Shown here in pieces: positions 24,205-36,475 of a stretch of DNA of 64,000 nt. The notes beneath the pieces were generated by a model, which ran no database searches, was not told the origin of the DNA, and worked only from the letters and a program-made list of their open reading frames with translations. Positions within the stretch are counted from its first letter, which is position 1. Every line of letters starts with the position of its first letter. A program made the translations under genes and the position numbers. The DNA comes from Antedon mediterranea (Eukaryota; Echinodermata; Crinoidea; Comatulida; Antedonidae): assembly GCF_964355755.1 (NCBI RefSeq), contig NC_092671.1:7203001-7267000 (forward strand). Direction: 5' to 3'.

Positions 24205-26078
24205 TCATCCTTCTTGTTGTACAAATGGATTTGCTATAGGTTCCATTCCCTCTGCAGGGCATATGAGAACAACAGACGTGCCACGACACACCACCAGGCC
24301 AAGTATTCTAGTGTCTTCTGTTAATTTGTATGGATCATCAGGGTCTGTGGATTAAACAATTGGATTTTTATACATAAAACAGTAAATAAATGACAATCTA
24401 TTGAACCTATGAACCATTTAAAATGTGTGTACAAAATCTATGTGAATAATTTGTAGGGTTCCAGATTCTGGTGGAGCTATGATTACATAGATGATTTTAA
24501 TTAAAATTTAATTAAATGTATCCTACCTCTCAAAAATTCAGTAGCATCATCAAGTACCAAGTTTAAAAGTGGGTCATAACCTTTTAACAAACCACTTACT
24601 ATAAGAAAAATAGAACGAAATTGACAATTTTAACTATGAACGGTATGAAGTAATACATTAAAATTATCAATAAATAATACAGTTGCTTGCATTTAAAATT
24701 TCCGAAAAAGAAAAAAAGTATTTGAATGACATTTTGACAGAAAATGGTGGCGCCTCATGTGTAATACATATGCATGGTTCTCAAATACATTAAAGCAAGT
24801 ACCAAAGTATACTGAACCCTTCCAGTTTGTTTTAAATCAATGTTTTGTATGTAAATCATTTGAATTGTAATAACATTCAAAAGGTGATTTTTTTTTTAAT
24901 TTATTTATTTATTCATTTAGCATCCATTCAACAATACATTTAAAATGCATAACAAAGAAAAAATACAAACAATTGGAGTATTAAAATTGAATGAAACCAA
25001 AGTGAATGGATGCAAGGACGACCCATAAAATCAACAAGTCAATTTATTTCCAATGGGGCCCATTGCAAAAGAAATCGGAGATGTGAAAATGAATCATAAG
25101 AAGGACATATGGAAATGTGAAAGACATAATAAAAAATTACATATAAAAAATGTTAAAAAGGTAAAAAGTACAATTAAAAAGAATAAAAAGTGAAGAACAA
25201 AAATATCAAAAAACTGGAATCATATATCAAATGTGATCTTCAAACAAACTATTCATTATGACAATGTCATGGATGCAGTTAGTTTATTGTATCTATTTTA
25301 ACTTAGTTAGAGTGTAAACAAGTAGATTTTCAAGAACTAATAAACATGAACAAGAAAAAACAATGAAGATACCTTCTCTTCCTCCTTGAAACTTGACACG
25401 AATTGTTTTATCAATGAATTTGGATAGTTCTAAAATACTTTCCTTTTTTCTTCTTTCTTGTTGCTACACAGAACATAATTAAATGGTTAAAAATGCGATA
25501 AATTCTTTTGGAATTTATATTATAGAACAACAAAATAGTACTAGTAGTCTAACTTTCTTTTTTTTTTCTATAAATAAATTAATTATTTAAACTCATCAAT
25601 CAATATACTAGTATTATTACTATTATTATCAATGATGTGGTCAAAAACTGTACATGTATATAGGCCTAGTTATTTCAATTTTGTATAATAGTGCTGCCTG
25701 GTAAAAATACGTTTTTATCAAATTCTGGGCAATTTGAATAGTAGCAGTCCCTTTGTCTAGACTCAGCTAGGCCGCCTCCGTGCGTAGTTCGTACAACAAC
25801 GAACACCGGGCAAGGTGCGTATAGCTAGGCCAAACTGAACGGGCACATGTGTTGGATGGATATGCATGGCCTAACATTAAAATGAGCAAAGTATAACATT
25901 TAGTTGCTTTAGCATTAAAGAAGGAGAACTAATACAATATTCTATTATTTAAAATGTTAACTTAATTAATGTTGTACAGTAAAACGGTCTATGGATAAGT
26001 ATTTCAGTTTAAAATACAATTTTTAAATTTTTGTATACTCACCGCCATCATGAAATATTGACCACTTAAGTTACTCAT
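24205..26078 (-). CDS. LSM7: U6 snRNA-associated Sm-like protein LSm7, 4 exons
   Basis: Exons (complement): 26043-26078, 25373-25463, 24527-24598, 24205-24344, giving 112 residues. The sequence follows human LSm7 closely: KKESILELSKFIDKTIRVKF and QGGREVSGLLKGYDPLLNLV form the Sm1 motif, and DPDDPYKLTEDTRILGLVVC-RGTSVVLICP forms Sm2. The LSm2-8 ring binds the U6 snRNA 3' end in the nucleus; the LSm1-7 ring promotes mRNA decapping in the cytoplasm. The first exon encodes a 12-residue leader (MSNLSGQYFMMA) slightly longer than in human. The start lies 245 bp from the SPPL2 start on the opposite strand. Confidence 0.97.
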
Positions 26079-26322
26079 TTAAATTAAACAGATGTTGAGC
26101 TCTAAAACAAAACTAACGGTATATGAAACTTCATACTAAAATATTATTTTTAATTAATTAATAATTTATTTATTCAATTTTATAGAAATAAAAACAGATT
26201 AAATAAAATATAAATTAAATAAATAATATTTATGCCCTCTAAGCTACAGTTAAAAGTCAAGCAGACCAAAAGAGGGCGACATTTATTTACTCTAAAAACT
26301 AAATTAACAAAAAATAAACAAA
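26079..26322. promoter_or_regulatory. Divergent promoter region between LSM7 and SPPL2
   Basis: Only 244 AT-rich bases separate the two opposite start codons, so the genes must share or overlap promoter elements. GCCCTCTA at 26235 and AGAGGGCGAC at 26271 form a short inverted pair. No TATA box is confidently assigned. Confidence 0.5.
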
Positions 26323-29300
26323 ATGCGCAAACTTTATGTATTACTTTTTATTATTTGGACACTTAAACGGGTTAGTTTGAGTGATAGTAACTAATATTAC
26401 ATCTACTTGATTCCACATCTCATAAATTGAATAATTAGCTAGGCCTAGGTTATAAGTTATCATTAGATAGGCTAATTTAGGGTAGGGCCTATAGCTAGTA
26501 GGCTAGGCTCTCTAGCTTACTTAGCTAGTACTAGTAGCTATCCTCTCAGATAGGCAGTGGCATGATGCAGGTCTGGTCAGCTCAGGTCTGACTGTAGGCC
26601 TACTCAACTGTCATGTAGGCCTAGGTCTGACTGGGATGTCCCAAGATTTTAATTAACTAGGCCTAGCTTGGCTTTTTTATATTTTTGTTGAGGTATATTA
26701 TTAAAGATCAGCTTTTTAAAGTAAACAATTTCCTCATTTCAGGTATCGTTGGCAAAGGAACATGGAATTTTTACAGTTAAAGAGCATACTGTTTTAGATG
26801 AAAATAAAGGAAAAGGTGAAAACTTCTGCATTGCATATAATCCTGACAACACAACATTACCTACAGAAGTCTCTGTAAGTCAATTCAATTTATTTACTGT
26901 ATGTAATACCATTTATGAATATAATTAAAGTTCTGTATCCCGCATGATTGAACTCTATTTGACTGTCATTTTTTATATTATAACCAGAAAAGAACCTCCA
27001 AACAGCTGTGGAGAAACAGCACATCTTTAAAATCCATTTTTAGTTTAAAGACTGACATAATTTTAATAATATGTTTTTACATTATTTTGAATAGTTAAAG
27101 CCATTGTTGGACCTAAGTTCTTCGATTCTGTGTGTAGATCCTGTCCATCCAGAGAGCTTCCATGGAAAGGTGGTCATTGTACAAGGTGGTAACTGCAGCT
27201 TACTTGAGAATGCTTTAATTGCTCAGAAACATGGAGCACAATCAATTGTCATCTCTGTCACTAAACCACATTCCATGAAGGTTAGCAAACCCAATGTGTT
27301 GATTTTTAAAAGATCCATACCAATGCATTAAAGATATACAATACAAAATCCAATTTAACTATGCTATAACATTTTGGCCATTCTTTGTGTAGTATAATAC
27401 ATTGTTATTGTATTTTCAGTTCAATGGATCAGAAGAACTAACTATTCAAGTTGCAATTATTTTCAGGGATGACATCAAGTTAATCAAGGTAAACACAATT
27501 GGATTTTAATCATTTAATTATCAAACTATTTTTTTTATATTAAAGTTCAATATTTGATTGAAAAAAAAATTTAAAAGATGCTGAAAAGTGTAGTCAGGGT
27601 TTTAAAAATGACAACCTTTTCAGAGAGTTTTACAATTAGTTTCATTTTCTGCTTCATGTATTCCATAATTATATTTTTATATAGAATATTGGTAATAATT
27701 TGGTAGCTGGGTTGTCAGTACCTGATCAACCTAACATTGATTACAACATGGCTGTCATATGGATAATGGCAACAGGAACGGCAGTTGTTGGTGCATTGTG
27801 GGGTGGTTCATCAGCTCATAAAGCGTAAGTGGGCTTCAGAACAAAAGTTAGATAATTTCTTAAGCTCTGTCTACACTATAAAAGGTGGTTCAACAGCTCC
27901 TAAAGCGTAAGTGGGCTTCAGAAAAGAGTTAGATAATTACTTAAGCCCTGTCTACACTATCAAACTAGTTTGACAAAAACGTGTGATGTGCTCAAATATG
28001 GAAGTGACATCATCATTTCCATATATGGGCACATCACATTTTTTTGTCACATAAAGTTTGATATTGAAGATAGAGCAGCCAATATGCTCATCAGCAAACA
28101 TCTATCTTAAAACAATGCACTAGTCTGCTTCTTAATTTCAGTCATTGACATACATTTTTTTTCTTGTAATTGTCTATCTTATAAGTAAACAAGTTAATAA
28201 TCGTGATTTTATGGTCTTTAACTTTGATCTTGTAATTATGAAAAAAAAGTATGAAAATTATTTCTCAAAATCTCAGTATCATGAATGTACAGTATCACAG
28301 TAAATAATTCTATAGAAAGTCTCTAAAAATTGGTCGCTGTTGAAGAAAGTTCAAAATTTTTGTTTCCAATTATTGTGTTTTTGATATTTAAATACAACTG
28401 TGTAGTAGGTATATATGTACTCTTAGGTTTTGATTACAGTTCTGATGATGATGTCAAGTAATTTTAAGAAGGGCTGCATTTTCATTAAATGCCTTATGAT
28501 ATTGATTCTCACTCGTTATTGTGTTTTTGATATTTAACAGTGCAACAAGGAAGAAAAAGAAGGAGATTAGACGAGGCACTGCAGACAATGAAGAAACAGA
28601 CAAGGATGAGGAGGAAGAAGATTCTAATGATAGTGTACCAATCACACCTGTGGTCGTGGTAGTCTGGGTGTGCATGATAGTAATTGTACTGTTACTTATG
28701 TTCTTCTTGTATGACTATTTTGGTAAGTGCATATTGCTAACTTTCAATCAGCCTTTACAAAACTGGGTATTTCTTCCAACCAGGTAGCTATATTTTCACT
28801 AAGCACCCACCTTGATAAGCCTCTATTTGGTGGCATAATGCAGGGTGCAAAGGCCCTGGTTTATTTCTCATAATTGGCCTTCCGATGATGCATTGGGGCT
28901 GCTGATGCTCTGCGGCCCCAAGTTTACCCAGTGAATATACATACGATTACCCTTCCGATCTTACCATCCATTCTTCTATGCTCTCCTTAAGTTATTTATA
29001 GTTACTGTATAAAGGTAGTGTAGAGATTTTATTATTTTTAAGATACTGTATTATATTTTTGTCTTTCTTTTCAGTGTACATTATTATTGGTCTGTATAGT
29101 TTAGGAGCAGTACATGGGATGTATATCTGTCTGTCACCACTTGTTTTAGTCATCTTTCCATTTAAAGCAAGGTATCTTATCACAATATAACCGAAAGCAC
29201 TAAAGCTCTTTGACAAAAAAAAAGTGTGTGCCCAAATATGGTAGTGATATGCCCAAATATGACATCATCATTTCCATATATGGGCACATCACATTTTGTT

Positions 29301-32300
29301 GTCACATAAAGTTTGGTATTGTAGACAGAGCTTCAGATAATTGGCTCTTATGCAGTAGAAACCCTATTCAAGGGACACCTTTAAGACTGTCCCTTTAATA
29401 GCGGTGTCCCCTGAATGGGGGGATGGCTGTAGTGTATTGCTCCTCATTTTTTTTTCACAGGAAAGGGTCCTCTTTATAGTGGTGTCCCAGCAGAGGGAGT
29501 TCCACTATGATGCTAGTTATTTTTTTTTTTTTTCAGAATAAAAATATTACCGTGTAAAAAAGATACAAAGAACCGACCACTTGTAGTGAGCGTAGTTTTG
29601 GTAATTTTCTGTATTGTGTTTGTAGCAGTGTGGTTTTATTATCGTCATGCAGATTTTGCTTGGATACTCTTAGACATAATGGGAATAGCATTCTGTATAA
29701 GTATCTTGAAGACAATACGCATAAATAGTTTTAAGGTAAGATACAGTATAAGAGTGGGAGTATGTCTTTAAATATATAAAAAATTATATTCGATATTCAT
29801 ACTGCTGGTGGACACTGTAGACGGCTATGTCCTTTTGAAATTAAAGATTAAATTAATAATAATTTTAATAAGTTTAATATTACATTTTTTTTATAGACTT
29901 GTTTTCTTCTGTTGTCCTTGCTGTTCTTCTATGACATTTTTATGGTTTTCATCACTCCATATCTTACAAAGGTATGGGTTTTTATTGATAAGAATTAATA
30001 ATAATGTGGTGTCATAAACCAGTACCAAACTGAGCAATCTATAATGATATACTGTAGTTAGCGGATGAGTGTTCTGTTTTGATGTTCAGTAAATGATAAA
30101 GAAATTTGCTGTACTGTACATTAACAACAGGTAAAGATTACAAACTTTAGAATAAAGTGCATTTACATTGATTTCAAAGCAGCATTTTGATGTATGCTTT
30201 TATAATTGGTATTTAGACGGGCGAAAGTATAATGGTTGAAGTGGCAACAGGTTCTGGTGGAACTAAGGAACAGGTAATTTCAAAGCTCTGTCTGCACTAT
30301 CAAAATGTGATATGAACATTACATGATGATGTCATATCACTACCATATTTAAGCATATCACTATCATATTTGGGCACTTTTTTTGTCAAACTATATTGAT
30401 AGTGTAGGCATAATGCAATCAATTCTTAAATTAATGATTTACTGATTTAGATCATATTTTATAAATTTTTATTCAAGAATATTGCAAATTTAAAGGGACA
30501 ACTTTGGAACCCAACAAAGTGCCCATTAATTCTAGTGTCCGCTGAATAGCCATGCAGTAACCGTTAACACATATTTCCCCTTACTTCCACAGTAAATTGT
30601 CATAAAGAGGGGTGTCCCAAACTAGATGTGGAAATTTGTTTATTAATAACAAAATTATTTTAAAATGTTTTGAGGTTTTTTTCATTAATATGTGTTTTGT
30701 AGATTCCAGTGCTATTACAAGTGCCTCGCCTTAGTACATCTGTTTACTCAGTGTGCTATGCTACTGCCTATTCAATGCTTGGCTTTGGAGACATACTTAT
30801 CCCTGGTGAGTTGATAGAGGAATTATAGATCATGGGATGACGGTAAATCCTTCGTAATGATGAAGGAACATGTTTTTTATCTGTATTTGTATCTTTTGTA
30901 TATTTCCTTGTATTTTAATTGTTTCTTAATTTCAACAAATTTTATTGTGTTTTCATTTACTTAATATGTTAAAACATTATTTTATGTTTGATTTTCAGGT
31001 TTGCTTATAAGTCATTGTTATGCATTTGATCTTAAAGTTAACAGCAAAAGAATTTACTTAATAACTACTAGTATTGGTAAGTTAATTACAGTGTATGTTT
31101 TAGTTTAGTACTATTCAATAGATCCAGTGGCCATATTCACCATTCACTCATTGGCTAAGGGAAATACTTAAATTTAAAAAAATTTAGCTACCAAAGTGAA
31201 TACAATTTAAGGGAAATAAATGATATACTTAATATTTAAGGGAAATATCTCACTTAAGTGTGATTGGTGAATACGACCAGAGGATCATAAAGATACATTG
31301 AGATCACTGCAGATATGAGAGCATATTCTGTGGGGTTTAAGTAAGGTGGGAGGAATTTTTCTCTATTACTATAAATAATACAAAGTGTGTTTTGGCATTT
31401 TTGACAATTGAATTTTCTTTGGTTATTCTTCTATGTAGCTTATGGAATTGGGTTGCTGTTGACATTCCTAGCATTAGCCATCATGCAGATTGGTCAACCA
31501 GCTTTGTTGTATCTTGTACCAACAACGGTTGGAACAGCTTTGCTGGTGGCAAAATATAGAGGAGAGGTTCGACATTTATGGAATGGTTGTCTGGTAAGTT
31601 ATGTGAATAAAGTAATCGCAGTAACCAGAATATCATACAATACTTGTCTTTTACTAACACTATACAGCCCAACAAATACAGCAGAAAGTGCAGAATCATG
31701 GCTGACAAACCATTACAATGAACTCTTAAATGTTCGAGGCTCACTCACTCCATGGTTCTGGTGGTAGAACGAGTCTTCTCGGATAAGGACTATAAACCGT
31801 AGGTCCAGTGTACACATCTAGCTTGTGTGCACTTTAAAGAACCTAGTACATCTTTCGAGACGAGTAGGGGGTTACCCCGGTGTATTAGTACATCACAGCC
31901 ACTGATCACCAACTGGGCCCTCTGGGAGACCAGTCTTTGACTGAAGAGGTTACCCAGTATAAATATAAATTTCAATCAATCAAAAAAAAAAATTGAAATC
32001 TATATCTATTGTTGTTTAGTTTATTTTATTTATAAATGACTCACTATTTACCATAATGAAGGGTTTTGTCAAAATGACTGTAAATATAATTTCTACTAAT
32101 TCTTAGCATCACTTATCATGGAAATTTTGCATTTTGTGTCACACAAAAATGTCCCACAATTCTACTGTTAGAAGTTACTGCAGTAATTGTTTTTTTACAG
32201 GATAAGAAAGATGAAGATGATGGTGATTCCAATGCAGTGTCCAGTTGTCCATCATCTCGAATGGCCGAAGAAGGCCAAAATACATGTCATAAACGAGCAA

Positions 32301-32371
32301 GCTCTAATAGTGACAGTGATATCTTGGAGCCACTGATTGAGTCAGAGATTCTAAATGTACATATAAATTAA
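26323..32371 (+). CDS. SPPL2: Signal peptide peptidase-like 2, intramembrane aspartyl protease, 14 exons
   Basis: Exons: 26323-26370, 26743-26874, 27095-27280, 27420-27488, 27685-27824, 28541-28722, 29075-29171, 29537-29735, 29897-29971, 30217-30273, 30703-30805, 30999-31076, 31439-31593, 32201-32371, giving 563 residues. The order is: signal peptide (MRKLYVLLFIIW), luminal protease-associated domain (about 40-150), a first membrane helix, a charged cytosolic loop (RKKKKE...DEEEED), then the GXGD protease core. The catalytic motifs are FFYD (D364), LGFGD (D425) and QPAL (475-478). SPPL2 enzymes cleave type II membrane protein stubs in endosomes, lysosomes and the Golgi. The acidic, Ser-rich cytosolic tail is poorly conserved. 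The gene corresponds to the ancestor of vertebrate SPPL2A/B/C. Confidence 0.95.
26430..26665. repeat. CTAG/GGCCTA-rich patch in SPPL2 intron 1
   Basis: TAGGCCTAGG, GGCTAGGCTCTCTAG and related words recur for over 200 bp within intron 1, about 60 bp after exon 1. Confidence 0.55.
27802..27964. repeat. 82-bp tandem duplication spanning the SPPL2 exon 5 splice donor
   Basis: Copy 1 (27802-27883) contains the last 23 coding bases of exon 5, its donor GTAAGTGGGCTTCAG and the beginning of a MITE. Copy 2 (27884-27964) repeats it with few changes and keeps AAAGC|GTAAGT at 27902-27911. Use of the second donor would read through TAA, so it would truncate the protein. Confidence 0.88.
27944..28077. mobile_element. 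Palindromic MITE copy 4
   Basis: It starts AGCCCTGTCTACACTATCAA after TTA and ends AAAGTTTGATATTGAAGATAG. A 19-base stub of the same left end (about 27862-27880) lies in the first copy of the adjacent duplication. Confidence 0.8.
29203..29332. mobile_element. Palindromic MITE copy 5
   Basis: It begins AGCTCTTTGACAAAAAA, lacking part of the left arm, and ends GGTATTGTAGACAGAGCTT. It is in an SPPL2 intron. Confidence 0.75.
29345..29520. repeat. Dispersed repeat with GGGACACC / GGTGTCCC words
   Basis: AAGGGACACCTTTAAGACTG, TAGCGGTGTCCCCTGAATGG and TATAGTGGTGTCCC repeat here. Relatives occur at 30495-30625 and 37900-37995 with the same GGACACC and TTAATAGAGG words. The repeat class was not determined. 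Confidence 0.5.
30283..30410. mobile_element. Palindromic MITE copy 6
   Basis: It starts AGCTCTGTCTGCACTATCAA and ends TATTGATAGTGTAGGCA in an SPPL2 intron, just after exon 10. Confidence 0.8.
30495..30625. repeat. GGGACA / GGTGTCCC dispersed repeat, second copy
   Basis: AAGGGACAACTTTGGAACCC and TAATTCTAGTGTCCGCTGAA, then AAAGAGGGGTGTCCCAAAC, resemble the copy at 29345-29520. Confidence 0.4.
31121..31286. mobile_element. MITE with 29-bp imperfect inverted ends, 166 bp
   Basis: The left end GATCCAGTGGCCATATTCAC pairs with the right end GTGAATACGACCAGAGGATC with few mismatches. Between them the words AAGGGAAATA and ATATTTAAGGGAAATAT recur. It is in an SPPL2 intron. Confidence 0.6.
31753..31990. 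mobile_element. Dispersed repeat with ATCAATCAA tail, probably a LINE 3' end
   Basis: GGTTCTGGTGGTAGAACGAG, TCTCGGATAAGGACTATAAA and a downstream GAGACCAGTCTTTGACTGAA end in TTTCAATCAATCAAAAAAAA. A shorter relative at about 61995-62080 shares the CTGGTGGTAGAA...TTCTTCTCGGATAA part. The short-repeat tail suggests the 3' end of a non-LTR element. Confidence 0.45.
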
Positions 32372-32433
32372 ATATTGTAATTAAAGTACTTATAAATGTA
32401 CAGAAATATTGTTTATTATAAAGGTTATTTTTA

Positions 32434-32781
32434 GGGCCTGTTCAAACCTACAGAGTTATGCTTTCGTATCGTACGCAGTGTACAGTACAACTCCATAGGT
32501 CTGAAATAGGAAAAGACCTCTTACAACACTGATCTTTCGTTCGTTACGATAGCTCAAGGTAAAGATTAGTGAACAATATGAAAGTCATGCATCAACGATT
32601 TTGACTTAACCAATCAAATTACTCCTGCATACCAGATGTTCGCCCAAATTGGTGACACTTAAGTTTCAAACAAAGGCGTTAATTAAGCAAATCTGAACAC
32701 TTTGCTGTTATAATGCTAATTATAATATGACATTGCTTGCGATATGAATGCATAACTCCATGGATTTGAACATATGTACCC
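32434..32781. mobile_element. Harbinger-like MITE, 348 bp, TTA target duplication
   Basis: Left GGGCCTGTTCAAACCTACAG and the reverse complement of the right end, GGGTACATATGTTCAAATCC, align and continue through a shared GAGTTATG; the inverted arms are about 35 bp. TTA flanks both ends (32431-32433 and 32782-32784). Confidence 0.65.
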
Positions 32782-33700
32782 TTAGGCTTTCTGTAAGGCC
32801 AGGGAAATACATTTAGCACATCTTAATATTTTGGTGCTACATTTTTGTAAACTTTCATCTTCCATCACTGCATTTTTATTGTGCTTGCAAATATTCAGCG
32901 CATTGCATCAAATCAATGTTGGCATAGTTCGTATTGTGCTTGCTAGCCAAACTAAAACCCATTACAGAAAGTAAGCAAAGACTTAACTAGAATAGTATAA
33001 ATAGATAACTTTATTGTTGATTTAAAATCTTTTAATTCTATTTTCTACAGTCTTTCAGTGTTGGTTTTTTTTGTTTTCAACATTTTATCTATGAATAGTT
33101 TTAGTTCATATTATTCTGCCACAATAAATAAATATATAAAATATTTGTATATATTTTTTCAGTTAATCTGCCATTTTAAACTTTCTTAAAGAATCATAAT
33201 GTCATAAATACAATTTATTGTACTGTAATTGCTAATATTAAGAAATTAGAATTAAAATGTCAGTAATTAAATTTATCCATGGAATCATGATTTATCTACC
33301 TGATTAACTTACATTAATTATGGATGAATTTGTTGTGACGTGTATGTTCAGAAATAATATAAAATTTATAAATAATGGAAATTTATGAGTTGAATAGGGA
33401 GAGTAAAAGATTAAATAAGTAATTGAATAGAACTCACTGTCAGGCTTTCAACAAATGGAACATTGTTCTTCTCAAATGCTTACTGAGCGTGCAATAGTAG
33501 ACCTACCATCAATTGTAGGTATGGGAGAACATAATGCACGGCAATAAGTCAACCAATCAAATTGCAAGAAAACATTTAATATTTAGTTAGTTGTTCTATG
33601 GTGGTTTAAGAATTTTAGATGTATTCTGTATATATTTTGTCTATTCATAATTTTGTGTTCACAATACTGTGCAGATTCAAAAGAATTAGAAACTCATAAA

Positions 33701-33767
33701 TATATGCCCATATATTGACACATCACACTTTTTTTGTCAAACTAGTTTCATAGTGTAGACAGAGCTT
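33701..33767. mobile_element. Palindromic MITE copy 7, right half
   Basis: Only the right half is present, ending CATAGTGTAGACAGAGCTT. It abuts copy 8 with a shared TAA between them. Confidence 0.75.
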
Positions 33768-33900
33768 AAAGCTCTATCTACACTATCAACATTTGTGACA
33801 AACAAATGCAATGTGCCCATATATGTACACGATGATGTCATATCACTACCATATTTGGGCAAATCACACTTTTTTTTTGTCAAACTAGTTTGATAGTGTA
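33768..33900. mobile_element. Palindromic MITE copy 8
   Basis: It begins AAAGCTCTATCTACACTATC directly after copy 7 and ends GTTTGATAGTGTA with the terminal bases missing. Confidence 0.8.
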
Positions 33901-35474
33901 TAATAGGTAGGTTTAAGTGTGCATGGTTTAAGTGTGATTTCTGTAAACCTTTGTGAGAAACCTATGTGCATGAGAACTGTAGTTAAAATTCTATATGCGA
34001 GATATTTATGTGAGATTTAAACATGAGGAAGTATTATGTTTATTAACCATATGTTAAAATATGTCTGTACACCTTTCCTGTTTAATTACAGCCACGGTAA
34101 CTAATGGGCCTTGATTAATTATTATCAAGGAACGAAATTCTTATCGTTTCTGTCATGACTTCCTGCGTTCATGCTGATGATGTGTTCAAATTTTAAACAA
34201 GTTTAAGTGTTATACATTTTCAAATTTCTTTTCATTTACAACTGCAGGGCGGGAAATATTAAAGATGTATTGTCCCCCTGAAAAACAATTCTGAAACATT
34301 TTTTGTTGAAAATAAATGTATTTACCTCAAAAAACTGTAATTTAAAGCAAAAAAAATAGTCAAATGATTCTTTTAGACTTCAACCGCATATAAGATTAGG
34401 TGAGCAGAAGGGAAGCACTAATATTTTGCACGTCTTTAATAATAAAAAAAAACATAAGAAGCTTCCATTAACTAGCATAGTACTTTATTCACATATAACA
34501 AAAATCTGTAAATAAATTTAGTATCCTATTTTCAACTTAAAAAAAGAAATCTTCCAAGCTAAATGTTGATAAAAACTGGCACAGCCTTGTAAAGAATTGA
34601 TCATGTTTTATTGGCCTACTAACAGCACAACTTGAATATTATTATTATTTTACAATGTGCAGAAAATATACCATCCTGAATAACTATTAATAAATAAATT
34701 ACATGAGAAAGACATTGGTATAACCACACTATCAGACTCAATTCTAGATGCTTTACTACCAGATTATTCTATGGCTGCGGCTTTATTCAATTTAACAATA
34801 AAATATATTCTTTGTTAAACCAAAAAAAAATTGTGTGTGATAAAACATTTCATTAAAATTCAACAATGAATATTCCATTTAAAATGTTTTTATCAAAGAT
34901 TGATTATACATGATTTTAAACTGTAAATGCTTACTCATTTAAAAGACTTTACATTTAAAATCTATTTAGTTTGACGAATCAGAAAATAATATTTGTAAGT
35001 ACTGTGCTACATACAGTACATGTAATAATTAAGGCACAGTAGTAGAATGACACAAATACAAAAAGCTATTTTCATCAAATTGATCATTCTGATCGGCCAA
35101 AATTCACTTTAGACATGTGATAACTGTTTAGTTGGTTGGCCAGGGCTAAGATACCCCTCCCGTTCACACTGACCAACCACTTAGTTTGAGTTGATCTACA
35201 GAAGGAACTTACAAAAGTACAGTGTATGAGAATTTGTTTACAATTTTGCAATAAAAGTATCCACTACTTTGTAAGCTTTCAGCCATGTTCATCAAAACAC
35301 TCATACCAGTAATATAACTTGTTCATTATAATACCAATTTGAAAATAAAAACAATTATATAACAATGAAAAAATTACAGACCATTTCTGCTACATAGAAA
35401 TGAAAATAACTCTAGATATATTCAGACACAAATTTTTTACATTCTTAAAACAAAATAAAAACATGCATTGTATT

Positions 35475-35636
35475 CAGGCTCGTTTTCCACTGGGAAAATT
35501 GTTTTGTACGAGTAAAAAATATTGGTTTATGGACATTAATATCTACTTTTTTGTGATGCGAAAATATGCACAACCAATCAGAGCTCAAGAATGTTATACT
35601 CGCACAAATAAATTTGCATAGTGAAAAACAGGCTTT
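35475..35636. mobile_element. Candidate MITE, about 162 bp
   Basis: The left AGGCTCGTTTTCCACTGGGA and the reverse complement of the right end, AAGCCTGTTTTTCACTATGC, align over about 25 bp and both continue with AAATT. CGAGTA/ACTCG words sit further in as a second inverted pair. Confidence 0.55.
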
Positions 35637-36404
35637 AGGGAGTGGTCATAAGATTCTTAATATATTTATCTTCATTTATTATTTCTTATGTAATGTTTTA
35701 TTTTTAAAAATGAAATAAACGAAACAGGACTACTTTTCCATCTTTCAACATTTTACACTCGCATTCATACCTGTCACGCCTTTTTCTAATATCTAGATAA
35801 CACTCTTACAGGCATAGATAAAAACAACCACGCAATTTAAGTCAACTATAATACCTGAACAATGACACGATGTGAAACTTGAACAGCTCAGTAGTCACTT
35901 CCTGAATGAACTATCAGGCATGAATAATGAGGCTTTGTTAATACAAAAACAGTTTCTGACTTTTAGAGAATTTGCAATAAATAAAATGATAAATTGAGAG
36001 CATAATGTAAAAAATCTCATTTGAGAACTTAAAAAATATGTTCAAAAGTCATGTTTTATGCTTTATACTGGTGGGAAAAAGTCTATTAGAAAAAGGAAAT
36101 TACATAAAAACCACTAATGGTAATTTAAACAACCATGATGAATAATATCACATGTTTAGAAAAACCACAATATAAATGATTTCTTTTTTTATGGGCTATT
36201 GCATGCAAATGTCTTTCAGATATGATTTGATATTTGAGTTTCCGAGAGAAAACTTAATTCATAGTATCTGAACTCTGACCTGGCGGAAAAATGTTTTATG
36301 CTGGATATCCGAGGCAGAAATGAATAATTTACGAGATTAAATATGGATTAAATTAGGGTGCTATATGGACAGTAGATCAAATAGGTTGTATCAATGGAAG
36401 CTGT

Positions 36405-36475
36405 TTAGCTAAATGGTATAGACATCAGTTTGTAAAGCTGAAGTCCTGTGTTTCGAATCCCATCAAAATCTTTTA
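36405..36475 (+). repeat. Degenerate tRNA-like sequence (SINE or pseudo-tRNA)
   Basis: TTAGCTAAATGGTATAGAC fits the tRNA A box and GTTTCGAATCC the B box at normal spacing. A 5-bp anticodon stem can form around a TTGTAAA loop (anticodon position GTA). The T stem and acceptor stem do not pair, so it is not a functional tRNA. Confidence 0.4.
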
